A stretch of 64,000 nt of DNA from Comamonadaceae bacterium (GTDB lineage: Bacteria > Pseudomonadota > Gammaproteobacteria > Burkholderiales > Burkholderiaceae_C), in the NCBI GenBank assembly GCA_013297925.1, contig JAAFJC010000004.1, positions 1 through 64,000 on the forward strand, in the 5' to 3' direction. Under the pieces are notes generated by a model. It was not told where the DNA came from, searched no databases, and was given only the letters and a program-made list of their open reading frames with translations. The translations under genes were made by a program, and so were the position numbers. This document shows positions 9,168 through 17,471 of this stretch, piece by piece. Numbering within the stretch: position 1 is the first letter of the stretch; every line of letters begins with the position of its first letter.

Positions 9168-9194
9168 GGACTCGGAAGCATGTTACTTTCAGCA

Positions 9195-9560
9195 CTACTT
9201 TCGCTGCAAACTTGCTCGCAGCCAGTCTTCATTGAAGCCGTAGCTCACTTTGCCCTTGTAGGCGATCACCGGCACGCCGCGCGTATTCATGGCTTGCATA
9301 TGAGTATTGCATGCCGCTTCTTTCTCTACATCACAGTCGCGATAAGGCACTTTGTTTTCTGCCAACCATTCTTTGGCTTGCTTGCAATATGGACACCAGA
9401 CTGCAGAATAAAGCACCAATTCATCCCCAATATCTGCTTTAACCGACCCAGGCAAATCTCGGCTGGCGGCGTACGCATCGTCTCCTGATGCGCTGGGATT
9501 TCGGGTCATATAAGCATGAAGCGCGCCTCCCAAAACGAGAAGGATGAACAAGTATTTCAT
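9195..9560 (-). CDS. Glutaredoxin family protein, membrane-anchored or exported
   Basis: A 121-residue protein. A hydrophobic N-terminus (YLFILLVLGGALHAYM, residues 3-18) could be a signal anchor. It is followed by a glutaredoxin fold with the active site AVWCPYCKQAKEWL (CPYC at about residues 56-59) and the cis-Pro loop NTRGVPVI. It probably catalyses thiol-disulfide exchange at or outside the membrane. It lies between era and recO, 18 bases after era, and is likely in the same operon. Confidence 0.85.
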   Translation of the reverse strand: MKYLFILLVLGGALHAYMTRNPSASGDDAYAASRDLPGSVKADIGDELVLYSAVWCPYCKQAKEWLAENKVPYRDCDVEKEAACNTHMQAMNTRGVPVIAYKGKVSYGFNEDWLRASLQRK

Positions 9561-9578
9561 CGTTGCAAGCGCCCTGCC

Positions 9579-10691
9579 TTATTCATATCCGAAGCTCTTC
9601 ACTCGCTCCGCGTTATCCGCCCAGCCGCCTTGCACTTTGACCCAGAGCTGGAGGAAGACTTTGGCGTCCATCAGGCGCTCTAGCTCCTCACGGGCTTCGG
9701 TGCCCATGCGTTTGAGGCCTTCGCCGCCTGAGCCAATCACCATGGCTTTGTGGGAATCGCGCTCGACGATGATAGTGGCCGCGATTTTGACGAAGCGACT
9801 GGCCGTTTTACCGGGCTCTTCTTTGAATTGATCAATCACCACTGTGCTGGTGTAAGGCAGCTCATCGCCTGTGAAGCGGAAAAGCTTTTCGCGCACCACT
9901 TCGCCGGCCATGAAGCGCTCGGATTTGTCGGTGATTTCGTCTTGCGTGTAGATCCAGGGCTGCTCGGGGAGATACTTTTCACAGATCACGAGCAGGCGCT
10001 CGATATCCTTTTTCTGCTTGGCACTCATGGGGATGATTTCGGCGAACTGGATGGTTTTGACGGCTTCTATCTCCTCTCCCTCGCCAACCTCTTCGCCCTC
10101 GCTTGAATCGGAGGCTTCCTCGGCTTCCATCTTGATCGCGCCCATGCCCTTGGCATGCACCTCTTGCAGCCAAGGCGCGATATCTGCGCGGCGATTCACG
10201 GTATCGAGCTTATTGGCCACCAAGACGACTGGCACACCTTTGGCTTGCTTGCCCAAGAGCGAGAGCACCTTGGCATCTGCGCCAGACAAACGCCCTGCTT
10301 CGACGATCAGCAAGATCAGATCGACACCACTGACTGCGCCTGTGACTGTTTTATTCAGCGAGCGATTGAGCGCTGTGCCATGGCGGGTTTGGAAGCCAGG
10401 TGTGTCGGCGAACACGAATTGCGCTGCGCCTTGGCTTCGGATCCCCAAGATGCGATGGCGCGTGGTTTGTGCTTTACGCGAGGTGATGCTGACTTTTTGG
10501 CCGACCAAGGCGTTGAGCAAGGTGCTTTTGCCAACGTTGGGTTTGCCGACGATAGCGATCATGCCGCAGCGCTGGGCGGCTGTTGGTGCTGCTGGCGCTG
10601 CTTCGGCGGCTGTGGGCTTGCTGAAGAAGGCATCGAGCAGTTGATCGGTCTGAGCAATGGCTGCTTCAGGCTTGGGGGTGGTTTTTTTCAT
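9579..10691 (-). CDS. era: GTPase Era, with an N-terminal extension and an acidic insertion
   Basis: A 370-residue Era, a GTPase that binds 16S rRNA and helps mature the 30S subunit. G1 is [11 protein letters not shown]3 is DTPGF, G4 is VANKLD, and the KH domain ends with [22 protein letters not shown] sequence. It is longer than the roughly 300-residue norm. About 40 residues rich in Ala and Pro precede the G domain, and an acidic stretch of about 30 residues ([19 protein letters not shown]) sits between G4 and the SA-type G5 loop ([10 protein letters not shown]). A Repeat A copy lies directly upstream. Confidence 0.95.
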   Translation of the reverse strand: MKKTTPKPEAAIAQTDQLLDAFFSKPTAAEAAPAAPTAAQRCGMIAIVGKPNVGKSTLLNALVGQKVSITSRKAQTTRHRILGIRSQGAAQFVFADTPGFQTRHGTALNRSLNKTVTGAVSGVDLILLIVEAGRLSGADAKVLSLLGKQAKGVPVVLVANKLDTVNRRADIAPWLQEVHAKGMGAIKMEAEEASDSSEGEEVGEGEEIEAVKTIQFAEIIPMSAKQKKDIERLLVICEKYLPEQPWIYTQDEITDKSERFMAGEVVREKLFRFTGDELPYTSTVVIDQFKEEPGKTASRFVKIAATIIVERDSHKAMVIGSGGEGLKRMGTEAREELERLMDAKVFLQLWVKVQGGWADNAERVKSFGYE

Positions 10692-10692
10692 A

Positions 10693-10760
10693 AAAAATAA
10701 AGCCTTTTTGGCATATCGCCGGCATAGATACTGCGCGAGTCGCTATTTAATCGATAGCAA
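10693..10760 (-). repeat. Repeat A copy between rnc and era
   Basis: On the minus strand: GCTATCGATTAAATAGC, ACTCGCGCAG, TATCTATGCCGGCGATATGC, then CAAAAAGGC. It fills the 78-base rnc-era gap. The AAAAGG at its 3' end is the only purine-rich stretch before the era ATG. Confidence 0.92.
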
Positions 10761-10769
10761 CTAAAAATC

Positions 10770-11450
10770 TCAGGCAACTGTGTGCAGCAGCTTGAGCATG
10801 GCCTGCGCAGCTTCTTGCTCCGCGGTGCGCCGCGATGAGCCAAAACCACGCGCTTCGCGCTCCAGCTGCTCAATCATGCACTGCACTTCAAAGGTTTGCC
10901 GGTGCGCTGCGCCAGTGATGCTCATCACGGTATAAACAGGCAGTTTCATTTTGCGCCCCTGCAGCCATTCTTGCAATTCCGTTTTCGCGTCTTTTGCGGC
11001 GGCGGGCATGTCGGGGTTAATCTCAACTTTGTCAAACAGCCGATGCACCAATGCCGAGGCTTTCTCGAAGCCCGCATCTAAGTACACCGCACCAATTACA
11101 GCTTCCAGCGCATCGGCAAGAATAGATGGGCGCTTCGCCCCACCAGAGCGCAGCTCGCCCTCGCCTAAGCGAATGAGGTTGCCCAAATGCAGCTCTTGCG
11201 CAATCGCATGTAGCGTGCCTTGCTTGACCAAATTCGCTCTCACGCGCGAGAGCTCGCCTTCGTGTAAAGTGCCCAAGGCTTGATAGAGCATGCCGGAAAC
11301 GGCAAGATTGAGCACCGAATCGCCCAAAAACTCCAAGCGCTCGTTGTGATCGGCGCTGTAGCTGCGATGGGTGAGCGCTTGGGTGAGTAGCGCAGATTTG
11401 GTGAAATGATATTGCAGGCGGCGCTGCAAAGACTCCAAAGCTTCAGACAT
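10770..11450 (-). CDS. rnc: Ribonuclease III
   Basis: A 226-residue RNase III, which cleaves double-stranded RNA in rRNA processing. The catalytic signature [12 protein letters not shown] is intact (residues about 35-46). Further acidic residues appear in [14 protein letters not shown] (about 112-125). A C-terminal double-stranded RNA-binding domain runs from [12 protein letters not shown] to the [16 protein letters not shown] helix. Length is normal. It lies between the DUF4845 gene and era in the usual betaproteobacterial order. Confidence 0.96.
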   Translation of the reverse strand: MSEALESLQRRLQYHFTKSALLTQALTHRSYSADHNERLEFLGDSVLNLAVSGMLYQALGTLHEGELSRVRANLVKQGTLHAIAQELHLGNLIRLGEGELRSGGAKRPSILADALEAVIGAVYLDAGFEKASALVHRLFDKVEINPDMPAAAKDAKTELQEWLQGRKMKLPVYTVMSITGAAHRQTFEVQCMIEQLEREARGFGSSRRTAEQEAAQAMLKLLHTVA

Positions 11451-11493
11451 GCGCGCTACGCTCCCAAGCCTGAGCTTTTAAATCTCATCAGCA

Positions 11494-11838
11494 TCACTTG
11501 CTGGATCCGGCGTATTTCAAAAGAAGATATGCTGGGCCTGCGAGGTGGATTTCTTTGGTGTATGCGAAGCTGATGGCTACTTTGTCGCCATTTTTTGTAA
11601 TTTCTAAATCTTTGCCAGAGATGGCCTTGAAGTCATCAATTTGCTGAGCTTTATCAAAGCTAGATCGAATCTCAGCTACTCCGCCACCTGATGCGGCGAC
11701 TTTATTGACAGCTTTATTGATCGCCTGAAATTCAATCAACGTAGGTGCCACTTGCGCGCCGATCACGCCCAAGAAAGCCAGCGTGCCGCCCACGAAGAGC
11801 AAGCCAATAAGAGAGATGCCGCGTTGCCGAGATTTCAT
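11494..11838 (-). CDS. DUF4845 domain membrane protein
   Basis: A 114-residue protein with one N-terminal membrane segment (ISLIGLLFVGGTLAFLGVIGAQVAPT, residues about 9-34) after a basic, pilin-like leader (MKSRQRG). The remainder is a short extracytoplasmic domain. The position between lepB and rnc and the sequence fit the DUF4845 family found at this locus in beta- and gammaproteobacteria. Function is unknown. Confidence 0.85.
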   Translation of the reverse strand: MKSRQRGISLIGLLFVGGTLAFLGVIGAQVAPTLIEFQAINKAVNKVAASGGGVAEIRSSFDKAQQIDDFKAISGKDLEITKNGDKVAISFAYTKEIHLAGPAYLLLKYAGSSK

Positions 11839-11879
11839 AATAAACCTTAATGCCTCGAAAGATGTTTTGTCAAAAAGAA

Positions 11880-12884
11880 TCAGTTAAATCCACCGATTCT
11901 GCGTAGATTACCAAAATTCATCCACACATAAAAGGCCTTGCCGACGATATTCTGCTCGGGCACAAAACCCCAAAAGCGCGAATCTTGAGAATTATCGCGA
12001 TTGTCACCCATCATAAAGTAGTGGCCTGCGGGCACTTTGCAGCTCACGCCTTCGATGCTGTAGTTGCAATTCTCGAAGTGGGGAAACTTCATCATCGGCG
12101 TGTTGCCCATGGAGCCACCCGGGTAGATCAACAGCTTATGCGGCTTGGCTTGACCAGGCAATATTTCTTCAAACTGCGGAATATAGGTCGTTTGCGTCTC
12201 GTCAAAGAACTCTGGCAAGACCGCGCGTTTCACCAGCTCGCCATTGATCCGCAGCTCTTTGTTCGTGTAAGTGACTTGATCGCCTGGCACGCCTACCACA
12301 CGCTTGATGTAATCCACATTCGGATTGGGCGGGTAGCGAAACACCATCACATCGCCGCGCTGCGGGTTGTTGACTTCAACGATCTTTTTGTTGATCACCG
12401 GCAGGCGCACGCCATAGGTGAATTTGTTCACCAAGATCAAATCGCCCACCAAGAGGGTAGGAATCATAGAGCCCGTAGGAATCTTGAAAGGCTCAAACAA
12501 AAACGAGCGCAGCAAAAACACGATGCAGATCACGGGAAAGAGCCCCGCCGTCCAATCCAGCCACCAAGGCTGCTGAAGCACCGCATCTTTAGAAGCCGCC
12601 ATTTCTTGATGATGCGTCTCCGTCTTCGTGATACCCATTTTGGCCAGCTCGGCTTGGCGGGCAATGGCTTGCTCCTCGATCAGCGCAGCGGCTTTGTTGC
12701 GACCCGGCAAGAAGACAAAGCGCTCTAGCAGCCAATACACGCCGGTCACTACCGTGGCAATGAAAAGCAGCAAGGAGAAATTGCCTTCCAGCGCATTGAA
12801 ATACCAAGAAGCGGCATAGCCCACGAACAAAGCGAGCACCACGGTCGTGATGCCGGGCATGAATTTCAAAAGCTGACTTGACAT
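11880..12884 (-). CDS. lepB: Signal peptidase I
   Basis: A 334-residue SPase I, which removes signal peptides from exported proteins at the outer face of the inner membrane. Two N-terminal membrane segments are followed by a third near LFPVICIVFLLRSFLF. The catalytic Ser is in FKIPTGSMIPTLL and the general-base Lys in VDYIKRVVGVPGD. The late box is GHYFMMGDNRDNSQDSR. Its ATG overlaps the lepA stop by one base (TAATG), which implies translational coupling. Confidence 0.96.
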   Translation of the reverse strand: MSSQLLKFMPGITTVVLALFVGYAASWYFNALEGNFSLLLFIATVVTGVYWLLERFVFLPGRNKAAALIEEQAIARQAELAKMGITKTETHHQEMAASKDAVLQQPWWLDWTAGLFPVICIVFLLRSFLFEPFKIPTGSMIPTLLVGDLILVNKFTYGVRLPVINKKIVEVNNPQRGDVMVFRYPPNPNVDYIKRVVGVPGDQVTYTNKELRINGELVKRAVLPEFFDETQTTYIPQFEEILPGQAKPHKLLIYPGGSMGNTPMMKFPHFENCNYSIEGVSCKVPAGHYFMMGDNRDNSQDSRFWGFVPEQNIVGKAFYVWMNFGNLRRIGGFN

Positions 12885-14710
12885 TAATCTTCCACCTGCA
12901 AAATAGCTAGAAACGCTTCTTGCGGCACTTCAACAGTACCAATCTGCTTCATGCGTTTTTTACCCGCCTTCTGCTTTTCCAAGAGCTTTTTCTTACGCGT
13001 GATATCCCCGCCATAACACTTGGCGAGCACGTTTTTGCGCAAGGCCTTGATTGTCTCACGCGCAATGATGTTGCCGCCAATGGCCGCTTGGATGATCACG
13101 TCATACATTTGGCGGCTGATGATCTCGCGCATCTTCGCGGCCACGGCGCGCCCACGGAAAGTCGCTTGACTGCGGTGCACAATGATCGACAGCGCATCAA
13201 CTTTCTCGTTGTTGAGCAGCATATCGACCTTCACCACATCGGAGGCGCGATATTCTTTGAACTCGTAATCCATCGAGGCATAGCCCCGGCTCACGGATTT
13301 GAGCTTGTCAAAGAAATCCAGCACGATCTCGCCCAAAGGCATGTCATACGTGAGCACCACTTGGCGGCCCTTGTAAGCCATATTGAGCTGCATGCCGCGC
13401 TTCTGGTTGGCCAGCGTCATGACCGAGCCTACATACTCTTGCGGCACATAAATATGCACCTCCACAATCGGCTCACGGATTTCTTCGATGCGCGAGACTT
13501 CCGGCATCTTGGATGGATTTTCCACCAGCAGCGTCTCAGGATTCTTCCCGCCAGTGACCACTTCATACACCACGCTCGGCGCGGTGGTGATCAAATCTTG
13601 GTCAAACTCGCGCTCCAAGCGCTCCTGCACGATCTCCATATGCAGCAGCCCAAGGAAGCCGCAGCGGAAACCAAAGCCCAGAGCTTGCGAGACTTCCGGC
13701 TCAAAGCGCAGCGCCGAATCGTTGAGCTGCAGCTTAGTCAACGCATCGCGCAACTGCTCATACTCACTCGATTCGCTCGGATACAAGCCAGCAAACACCT
13801 GCGGCTGAATTTCCTTGAAACCAGGCAGCGGCTCAGTGGCTGGCGCGATATTCATCATGCCCAGATCGCCACGCGTCACAACGCGAGTCACCGTATCGCC
13901 CACCCGAGCAGCCTTCAACTCCTTGATGCCCGCAATGATATAGCCCACCTCGCCCGCTTCCAGCGCAGGGCGCGGCTCATTCGTCGGGGTGAACACACCA
14001 ATGCTGTCTGCGTTGTATTGCGAGCCATTGGCCATCATCAGGATCTTGTCGCCCTTGAGCAAGCGGCCATCCACGATGCGCACCAGCATCACCACGCCTA
14101 CGTAGCTGTCAAACCAGCTGTCCACAATCATGGCGCGCAAAGGGGCATCCGGGTTGCCACGCGGCGGCGGCACTTTGGCCACCACGAGCTCCAGCACTTC
14201 GTCAATGCCCATGCCCGTCTTCGCCGAAATCGCAATCGCGTCGCTCGCGTCCAAGCCGATCACTTCTTCAATTTCTTTCTTCGCGCCTTCCGGATCGGCC
14301 TGCGGCAAATCCATTTTGTTGAGCACGCAAGAAACTTCCACGCCGAGGTCGAGAGCCGTGTAGCAGTTGGCCACCGTCTGCGCTTCCACGCCTTGCGATG
14401 CATCCACCACGAGCAGCGCGCCTTCGCATGCACTCAAGCTGCGCGACACTTCATAAGAGAAGTCCACATGGCCAGGTGTGTCGATCAAATTCAGGTTGTA
14501 GATCTGGCCATCGCGCGCTTTGTATTGCAGCGCAGCGGTCTGCGCCTTGATAGTTATCCCACGCTCTTTCTCGATATCCATCGAATCCAAGACTTGCTCG
14601 CTCATCTCGCGATCAGAGAGGCCGCCGCAGCGATGAATCAATCGATCTGCGAGCGTCGATTTGCCGTGATCGATATGCGCAATGATGGAAAAATTTCTAA
14701 TGTGCTTCAT
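12884..14710 (-). CDS. lepA: Elongation factor 4 (LepA)
   Basis: About 608 residues, starting at [20 protein letters not shown] (ATG at 14710, chosen over an upstream Met at 14725). G1 is [10 protein letters not shown]3 is DTPGHVDF, G4 is VLNKMD. The C-terminal domain specific to LepA contains [20 protein letters not shown]. This ribosomal GTPase acts in translation elongation or initiation under stress. It heads the operon with lepB. A leader with a strong terminator and possible small RNA lies upstream. Confidence 0.97.
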   Translation of the reverse strand: MKHIRNFSIIAHIDHGKSTLADRLIHRCGGLSDREMSEQVLDSMDIEKERGITIKAQTAALQYKARDGQIYNLNLIDTPGHVDFSYEVSRSLSACEGALLVVDASQGVEAQTVANCYTALDLGVEVSCVLNKMDLPQADPEGAKKEIEEVIGLDASDAIAISAKTGMGIDEVLELVVAKVPPPRGNPDAPLRAMIVDSWFDSYVGVVMLVRIVDGRLLKGDKILMMANGSQYNADSIGVFTPTNEPRPALEAGEVGYIIAGIKELKAARVGDTVTRVVTRGDLGMMNIAPATEPLPGFKEIQPQVFAGLYPSESSEYEQLRDALTKLQLNDSALRFEPEVSQALGFGFRCGFLGLLHMEIVQERLEREFDQDLITTAPSVVYEVVTGGKNPETLLVENPSKMPEVSRIEEIREPIVEVHIYVPQEYVGSVMTLANQKRGMQLNMAYKGRQVVLTYDMPLGEIVLDFFDKLKSVSRGYASMDYEFKEYRASDVVKVDMLLNNEKVDALSIIVHRSQATFRGRAVAAKMREIISRQMYDVIIQAAIGGNIIARETIKALRKNVLAKCYGGDITRKKKLLEKQKAGKKRMKQIGTVEVPQEAFLAILQVED

Positions 14711-14784
14711 CAACAAAATTCTCAAACTAATTCTTTAAGTGCTTGATCTGTATAGCGGTTAGCTCTGCGCATTTAACGACGCGC

Positions 14785-14818
14785 AAGAAAAAGGGCGCGT
14801 CGTTGTGTGACGCGCCCT
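14785..14818 (-). terminator. Rho-independent terminator upstream of lepA
   Basis: A 9-10 bp GC stem (AGGGCGCGTC with GACGCGCCCT) around a GTTGTGT-type loop, followed on the minus strand by TTTTT. It lies 75-108 bases upstream of the lepA start. Confidence 0.8.
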
Positions 14819-14860
14819 GTAAACCAACAATCAATTGGCAACTGCGATAGTTGGACTTTC
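14785..14860 (-). ncRNA. Possible small RNA or lepA leader ending in an intrinsic terminator
   Basis: On the minus strand a -10-like TACAAT (14861-14866) is followed by about 70 bases. These contain two short stem-loops (CAACT/AGTTG and CCAA/TTGG) and then GGGCGCGTC / GACGCGCCC followed by TTTTT (14788-14818). The terminator has no known minus-strand gene behind it, so it must end a short transcript or attenuate lepA. No convincing -35 is visible. The terminator is strong; the RNA itself is inference. Confidence 0.45.
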
Positions 14861-14935
14861 ATTGTAGGGCAAGCGCGTCTTGGGTACACGGGAAAATTCT
14901 CTAATATTTCTTCGTTGCGGGTTCACAACGCAAAG

Positions 14936-15002
14936 TTATCAACAAGTTATTCACAAAAATTGTGAGTGTTTCAGGGATGGTTTGTGGGCGGCCTGTGGAT
15001 AG
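14936..15002. promoter_or_regulatory. Cluster of DnaA-box-like sequences
   Basis: TTATTCACA (14947-14955) matches the TTATNCACA consensus exactly. TTATCAACA (14936-14944) and TGTGGATAG (14994-15002, reverse strand CTATCCACA) each differ by one base. Three within 67 bases is more than chance would usually give. There is no dnaA or dnaN nearby, so this is not an obvious origin. Confidence 0.4.
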
Positions 15003-15255
15003 CAGGTGGATGGCCTGTGCGCATCTCACATCCTGAATTCCAATGCACTTGATATACCCAAATCCGTTGAACCAATGCCATGATTTTAGCTGTTTTCGGT
15101 CTAAGAGCGACCGCTTTGTTGGCTTCCACTAACTTATCAAGGGCTTTTCAGGAATTTGTACCCAGTTGTATTTCCGTCAAAACCTTGCGTCGATTGTGGC
15201 CTTGGAGAAACTTTCTCAAAAATGGCTTGACAAGCACGTTTTGTGAAGAAAAACG

Positions 15256-15304
15256 GCTTCTCGCCGGCGTGTTTATTGCGCGAGCAGCTATGGAATTTGT
15301 AGTG
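15256..15304 (-). repeat. Repeat A copy upstream of the HtrA-like gene
   Basis: On the minus strand: GCACTACAAATTCCATAGC, TGCTCGCGCAATAAACACGC and CGGCGAGAAG. It is intergenic, about 90 bases before the ATG at 15391. Confidence 0.8.
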
Positions 15305-15390
15305 CGCACTTTTCTGCGTTCTCACTGGCGCAAACCACTTGCAAACACGTATCTTTCAGCGCAAGATGCATCCACATACGGAGAAAGCAC

Positions 15391-16431
15391 ATGCGCCTCA
15401 ATTCACTGCCCAAGCTCTTATTAGCAGCAAGCGCATGGCTGATTGCCGCGCCTCTCATTGCAGCCACGCCCCCAGCCGCTCCCGCCAGCGCGCAAGACAC
15501 GATCAACGCCCTCACCAAAGCTCAATCCGCCGTCGTCGGCGTGCAAGTCACAGCCGCCGAAGGTGCCCGCTCCGCGCAAACACTGGGCAAAGAGCGTAGC
15601 GGCTCGGGCGTCGTCATCGGCGCAGATGGCTTGGTCGTCACCATCGGCTATTTGATCTTGGAAGCGGATGATATCCAGATCACCACGCTCGATCGCAAAA
15701 CCGTGCCCGCCAGAGTCGTGGCCTACGATTTAGCCACTGGCTTTGGCCTCATCCGCCCCGTCGTCCCCCTGCGCGGCATCTCCCCCGTCGCCCTCGGCGG
15801 CACGGGTGATATCAAAACCGGCGAATCCCTGATGGCCAGCACAGGCGCATCGCGCGATGAAGAAGCCGATGTGAACATGACGCAGCTGGTCAGCAAACGC
15901 GCCTTCTCCGGCTATTGGGAATACCACATCGAAAGCGCCCTCTTCACCAGCCCGCCCATGCAAAACCATTCCGGCGCGCCGCTCTTCAATCAAAAAGGCG
16001 AGTTAATAGGAGTCGGCAGCCTCTTCGTGATGGACGCGATGGGTCAAAACGTGCGCCTGCCCGGCAATATGTTCGTCCCGGTCGATCTGCTCAAGCCCAT
16101 CATGAGCGAGATGCTGCAAACCGGCAGCAGCAAACTCTCCAAACGACCTTGGCTAGGCCTCACATCATCTGAGCAAGGCGGCCGCGTGCAGATCGTCCGC
16201 GTCAACCCCGATAGCCCCGCCCAAACCGCTGGCCTGCAAGTCGGCGATGTGGTGCTCGCGGTGGACGATGCAAAAGTCGCCAACCTAGAAGCCTTCTACA
16301 AAAAAGTCTGGGATCGCGCCTCACCCGAAGCCGAGATCAAGCTCACTGTGTTGCAAGGTGCGGATTTGAAGACGATCACGCTGAAAGCCGTGGATCGAAT
16401 GAGCACGATGAAGAAGCCAGCGGGGATTTGA
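15391..16431 (+). CDS. HtrA/DegP-like periplasmic protein with degenerate catalytic triad and a PDZ domain
   Basis: 346 residues. Signal peptide with cleavage near PLIAA-TPP, a trypsin-like domain (residues about 40-230) and one PDZ domain (RPWLGL...PAQTAGLQVGDVVLAVDD, about 245-340). The expected catalytic His (TNxHV) is Tyr87 in VVTIGYLI. The expected Asp (TDLA) is Gly117 in LATGFGLI. The Ser is kept (Ser194, NHSGAPLF). It is therefore probably not an active protease and may act as a chaperone or sensor. Next to lepA, related genomes often carry a true DegP/MucD. GGAGAAAG precedes the ATG. Confidence 0.85.
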   Translation: MRLNSLPKLLLAASAWLIAAPLIAATPPAAPASAQDTINALTKAQSAVVGVQVTAAEGARSAQTLGKERSGSGVVIGADGLVVTIGYLILEADDIQITTLDRKTVPARVVAYDLATGFGLIRPVVPLRGISPVALGGTGDIKTGESLMASTGASRDEEADVNMTQLVSKRAFSGYWEYHIESALFTSPPMQNHSGAPLFNQKGELIGVGSLFVMDAMGQNVRLPGNMFVPVDLLKPIMSEMLQTGSSKLSKRPWLGLTSSEQGGRVQIVRVNPDSPAQTAGLQVGDVVLAVDDAKVANLEAFYKKVWDRASPEAEIKLTVLQGADLKTITLKAVDRMSTMKKPAGI

Positions 16432-16452
16432 AGAAATAGTCCGTCACCTACC

Positions 16453-16478
16453 CCGTTCGCCCTGAGCTTGTCGAAGGG
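16453..16478 (+). repeat. Repeat B copy upstream of the thioesterase
   Basis: CCGTTCGCCCTGAGCTTGTC then GAAGGG, in the 76-base gap before the gene at 16508. A second copy in the same orientation follows the gene. Confidence 0.9.
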
Positions 16479-16507
16479 CAGGCACTTAACTTTGCTATCC
16501 TGCAGCT

Positions 16508-16909
16508 ATGGATATCACCCAACTTCAAGCTGCCCTCCCAGAATACTTCGCCCCTTGGGTGCAAGCTTTAAACCTCAAAGTTGAAAACAGCGAGGCCAGC
16601 CAAGTCCAATTGCGCCTCCCCTTCTCGCCAGACCTGTGCCGAATCGGCGGCATGGTCTGCGGCCAATCCATGATGGCCGCCGCAGACACCGCCATGGTCC
16701 TCGCCCTGATGCAACACTTCGGCGAATTCCGCCCCTGCACCACCGTCCAAATGAACACCAGCTTCCTCAAACCCTTGAGCGGTCAAGATGGCCTGATCAC
16801 AGCCACCGTACTGCGCGCCGGCAAAAGCCTAGCCTTCGGCGAAATCGATATTCGGGGCGCGGATGGCAAGAGCGTTTGCCGCGCGACGACGACTTATGCT
16901 CTTCTTTAA
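16508..16909 (+). CDS. PaaI family hotdog-fold thioesterase
   Basis: A 133-residue protein with the hotdog layout. GGMVCGQSMMAAADTAMVLAL (residues about 46-66) corresponds to the catalytic helix region (GG...HGGxxxxxxDxA in the family, here with VCGQ in place of HGG). TTVQMNTSFLKPL is the central strand. Such enzymes hydrolyse acyl-CoA thioesters, often of phenylacetate or fatty acids. Flanked on both sides by direct Repeat B copies, it looks like a single-gene unit. Substrate unknown. Confidence 0.8.
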   Translation: MDITQLQAALPEYFAPWVQALNLKVENSEASQVQLRLPFSPDLCRIGGMVCGQSMMAAADTAMVLALMQHFGEFRPCTTVQMNTSFLKPLSGQDGLITATVLRAGKSLAFGEIDIRGADGKSVCRATTTYALL

Positions 16910-16921
16910 ATTCCTGAAATC

Positions 16922-16947
16922 CCGTTCGGGCTGAGCTTGTCGAAGCC
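16922..16947 (+). repeat. Repeat B copy downstream of the thioesterase
   Basis: CCGTTCGGGCTGAGCTTGTC then GAAGCC, 13 bases after the thioesterase stop and in the same orientation as the copy at 16453. Confidence 0.9.
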
Positions 16948-16980
16948 TTCTTGCCAGTATTGGCACTCAACCGTTTCACA

Positions 16981-17297
16981 CCACCCACTCGCCTGCCACG
17001 TGACGTGCCCGAAAAAGTCGAGGCCTTTCTTCGTGTGGCGCTCTTGTCCGCAAGCTGCGAGCTCCTGATCTCTGTAGCTTTCTTTACGTGGTTTGCCGCG
17101 CCCGAGGGCAGGTTGGGCAAGTTATTCGCTCGCAGCAGGCTTGATTTCGGGATGGGATGCTAGGCGGAAAACGTAGCGGTAGTGGTACTACCGCGAGGCT
17201 TTCCAACGACGCAGAACGCCCGAAAGCAGGCCTGATGTGAGTGAAGAATTTGCTTAGCCTGCCCTTTCGAAAGGCTTCGTTTTTTCAGACCCATCAC
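16981..17297 (+). repeat. Left arm of a long inverted repeat, split by an insertion
   Basis: 16981-17105 and 17266-17297 match, in reverse complement, 17984-18141 on the other side of the membrane gene. Shared blocks include GTGACGTGCCCGAAAAAG, TCGTGTGGCGCTC, GAGCTCCTGATCTC, GGTTTGCCGCGCCCGA and TTTTTCAGACCCATCAC. Identity by eye is roughly 85%. The left arm is interrupted by about 160 bases absent from the right arm. Confidence 0.82.
17106..17265. mobile_element. About 160-base MITE-like insertion within the left inverted-repeat arm
   Basis: The block is missing from the right arm. Its ends read GGGCAGG and CCTGCCC, a 7-base terminal inverted repeat, and it holds a perfect hairpin at 17175-17193 (GCGGTAGT, ACTACCGC). 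This fits a small non-autonomous insertion; a deletion from the right arm is the alternative. Confidence 0.45.
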
Positions 17298-17471
17298 ATG
17301 GCGGATCGATATTGTTGGCGCATAGTTGTTGCTTTAGATTCATCCCCTTGCCTGACAGATTTTTAATCTATCATCTATTTAAATATAGGAAACCTTTTCT
17401 GATAACAACTACATGATGCCATTTTTGCGCCTCAAATTCTTGCAAATACCTATTTTTAAGTTTCTTATCGT

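Larger units (their letters stand above)
14711..15390. other. 680-base non-coding interval between lepA and the HtrA-like gene
   Basis: No gene is supported here. From left to right it holds a minus-strand terminator (14785-14818) behind a possible small RNA, three DnaA-box-like sequences (14936-15002), a stretch with no clear signal (15003-15255), a Repeat A copy (15256-15304) and a GGAGAAAG ribosome site for the plus-strand gene at 15391. It would contain the promoters for both divergent genes. Confidence 0.7.
16910..17471. other. Non-coding interval with Repeat B, left inverted-repeat arm and AT-rich leader
   Basis: Contains Repeat B (16922-16947), the left arm of a long inverted repeat (16981-17105), an inserted block (17106-17265), the inner part of the arm (17266-17297), and an AT-rich stretch (17298-17471) that should hold the promoter of the membrane gene at 17472. 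No protein gene is supported. Confidence 0.7.

Noticed and set aside
12920..14746. Open reading frame of 608 codons antisense to lepA
   Set aside because: It mirrors lepA exactly, has no motif and no ribosome site, and its His/Arg-rich composition is typical of an antisense shadow.
14936..15002. Replication origin
   Set aside because: Too few DnaA boxes, no AT-rich unwinding region beside them and no dnaA, dnaN or gidA gene near.
15080..15424. 114-codon plus-strand frame before the HtrA-like gene
   Set aside because: It crosses a Repeat A copy and overlaps the true start; the apparent hydrophobic stretch is just the repeat read in its usual frame.
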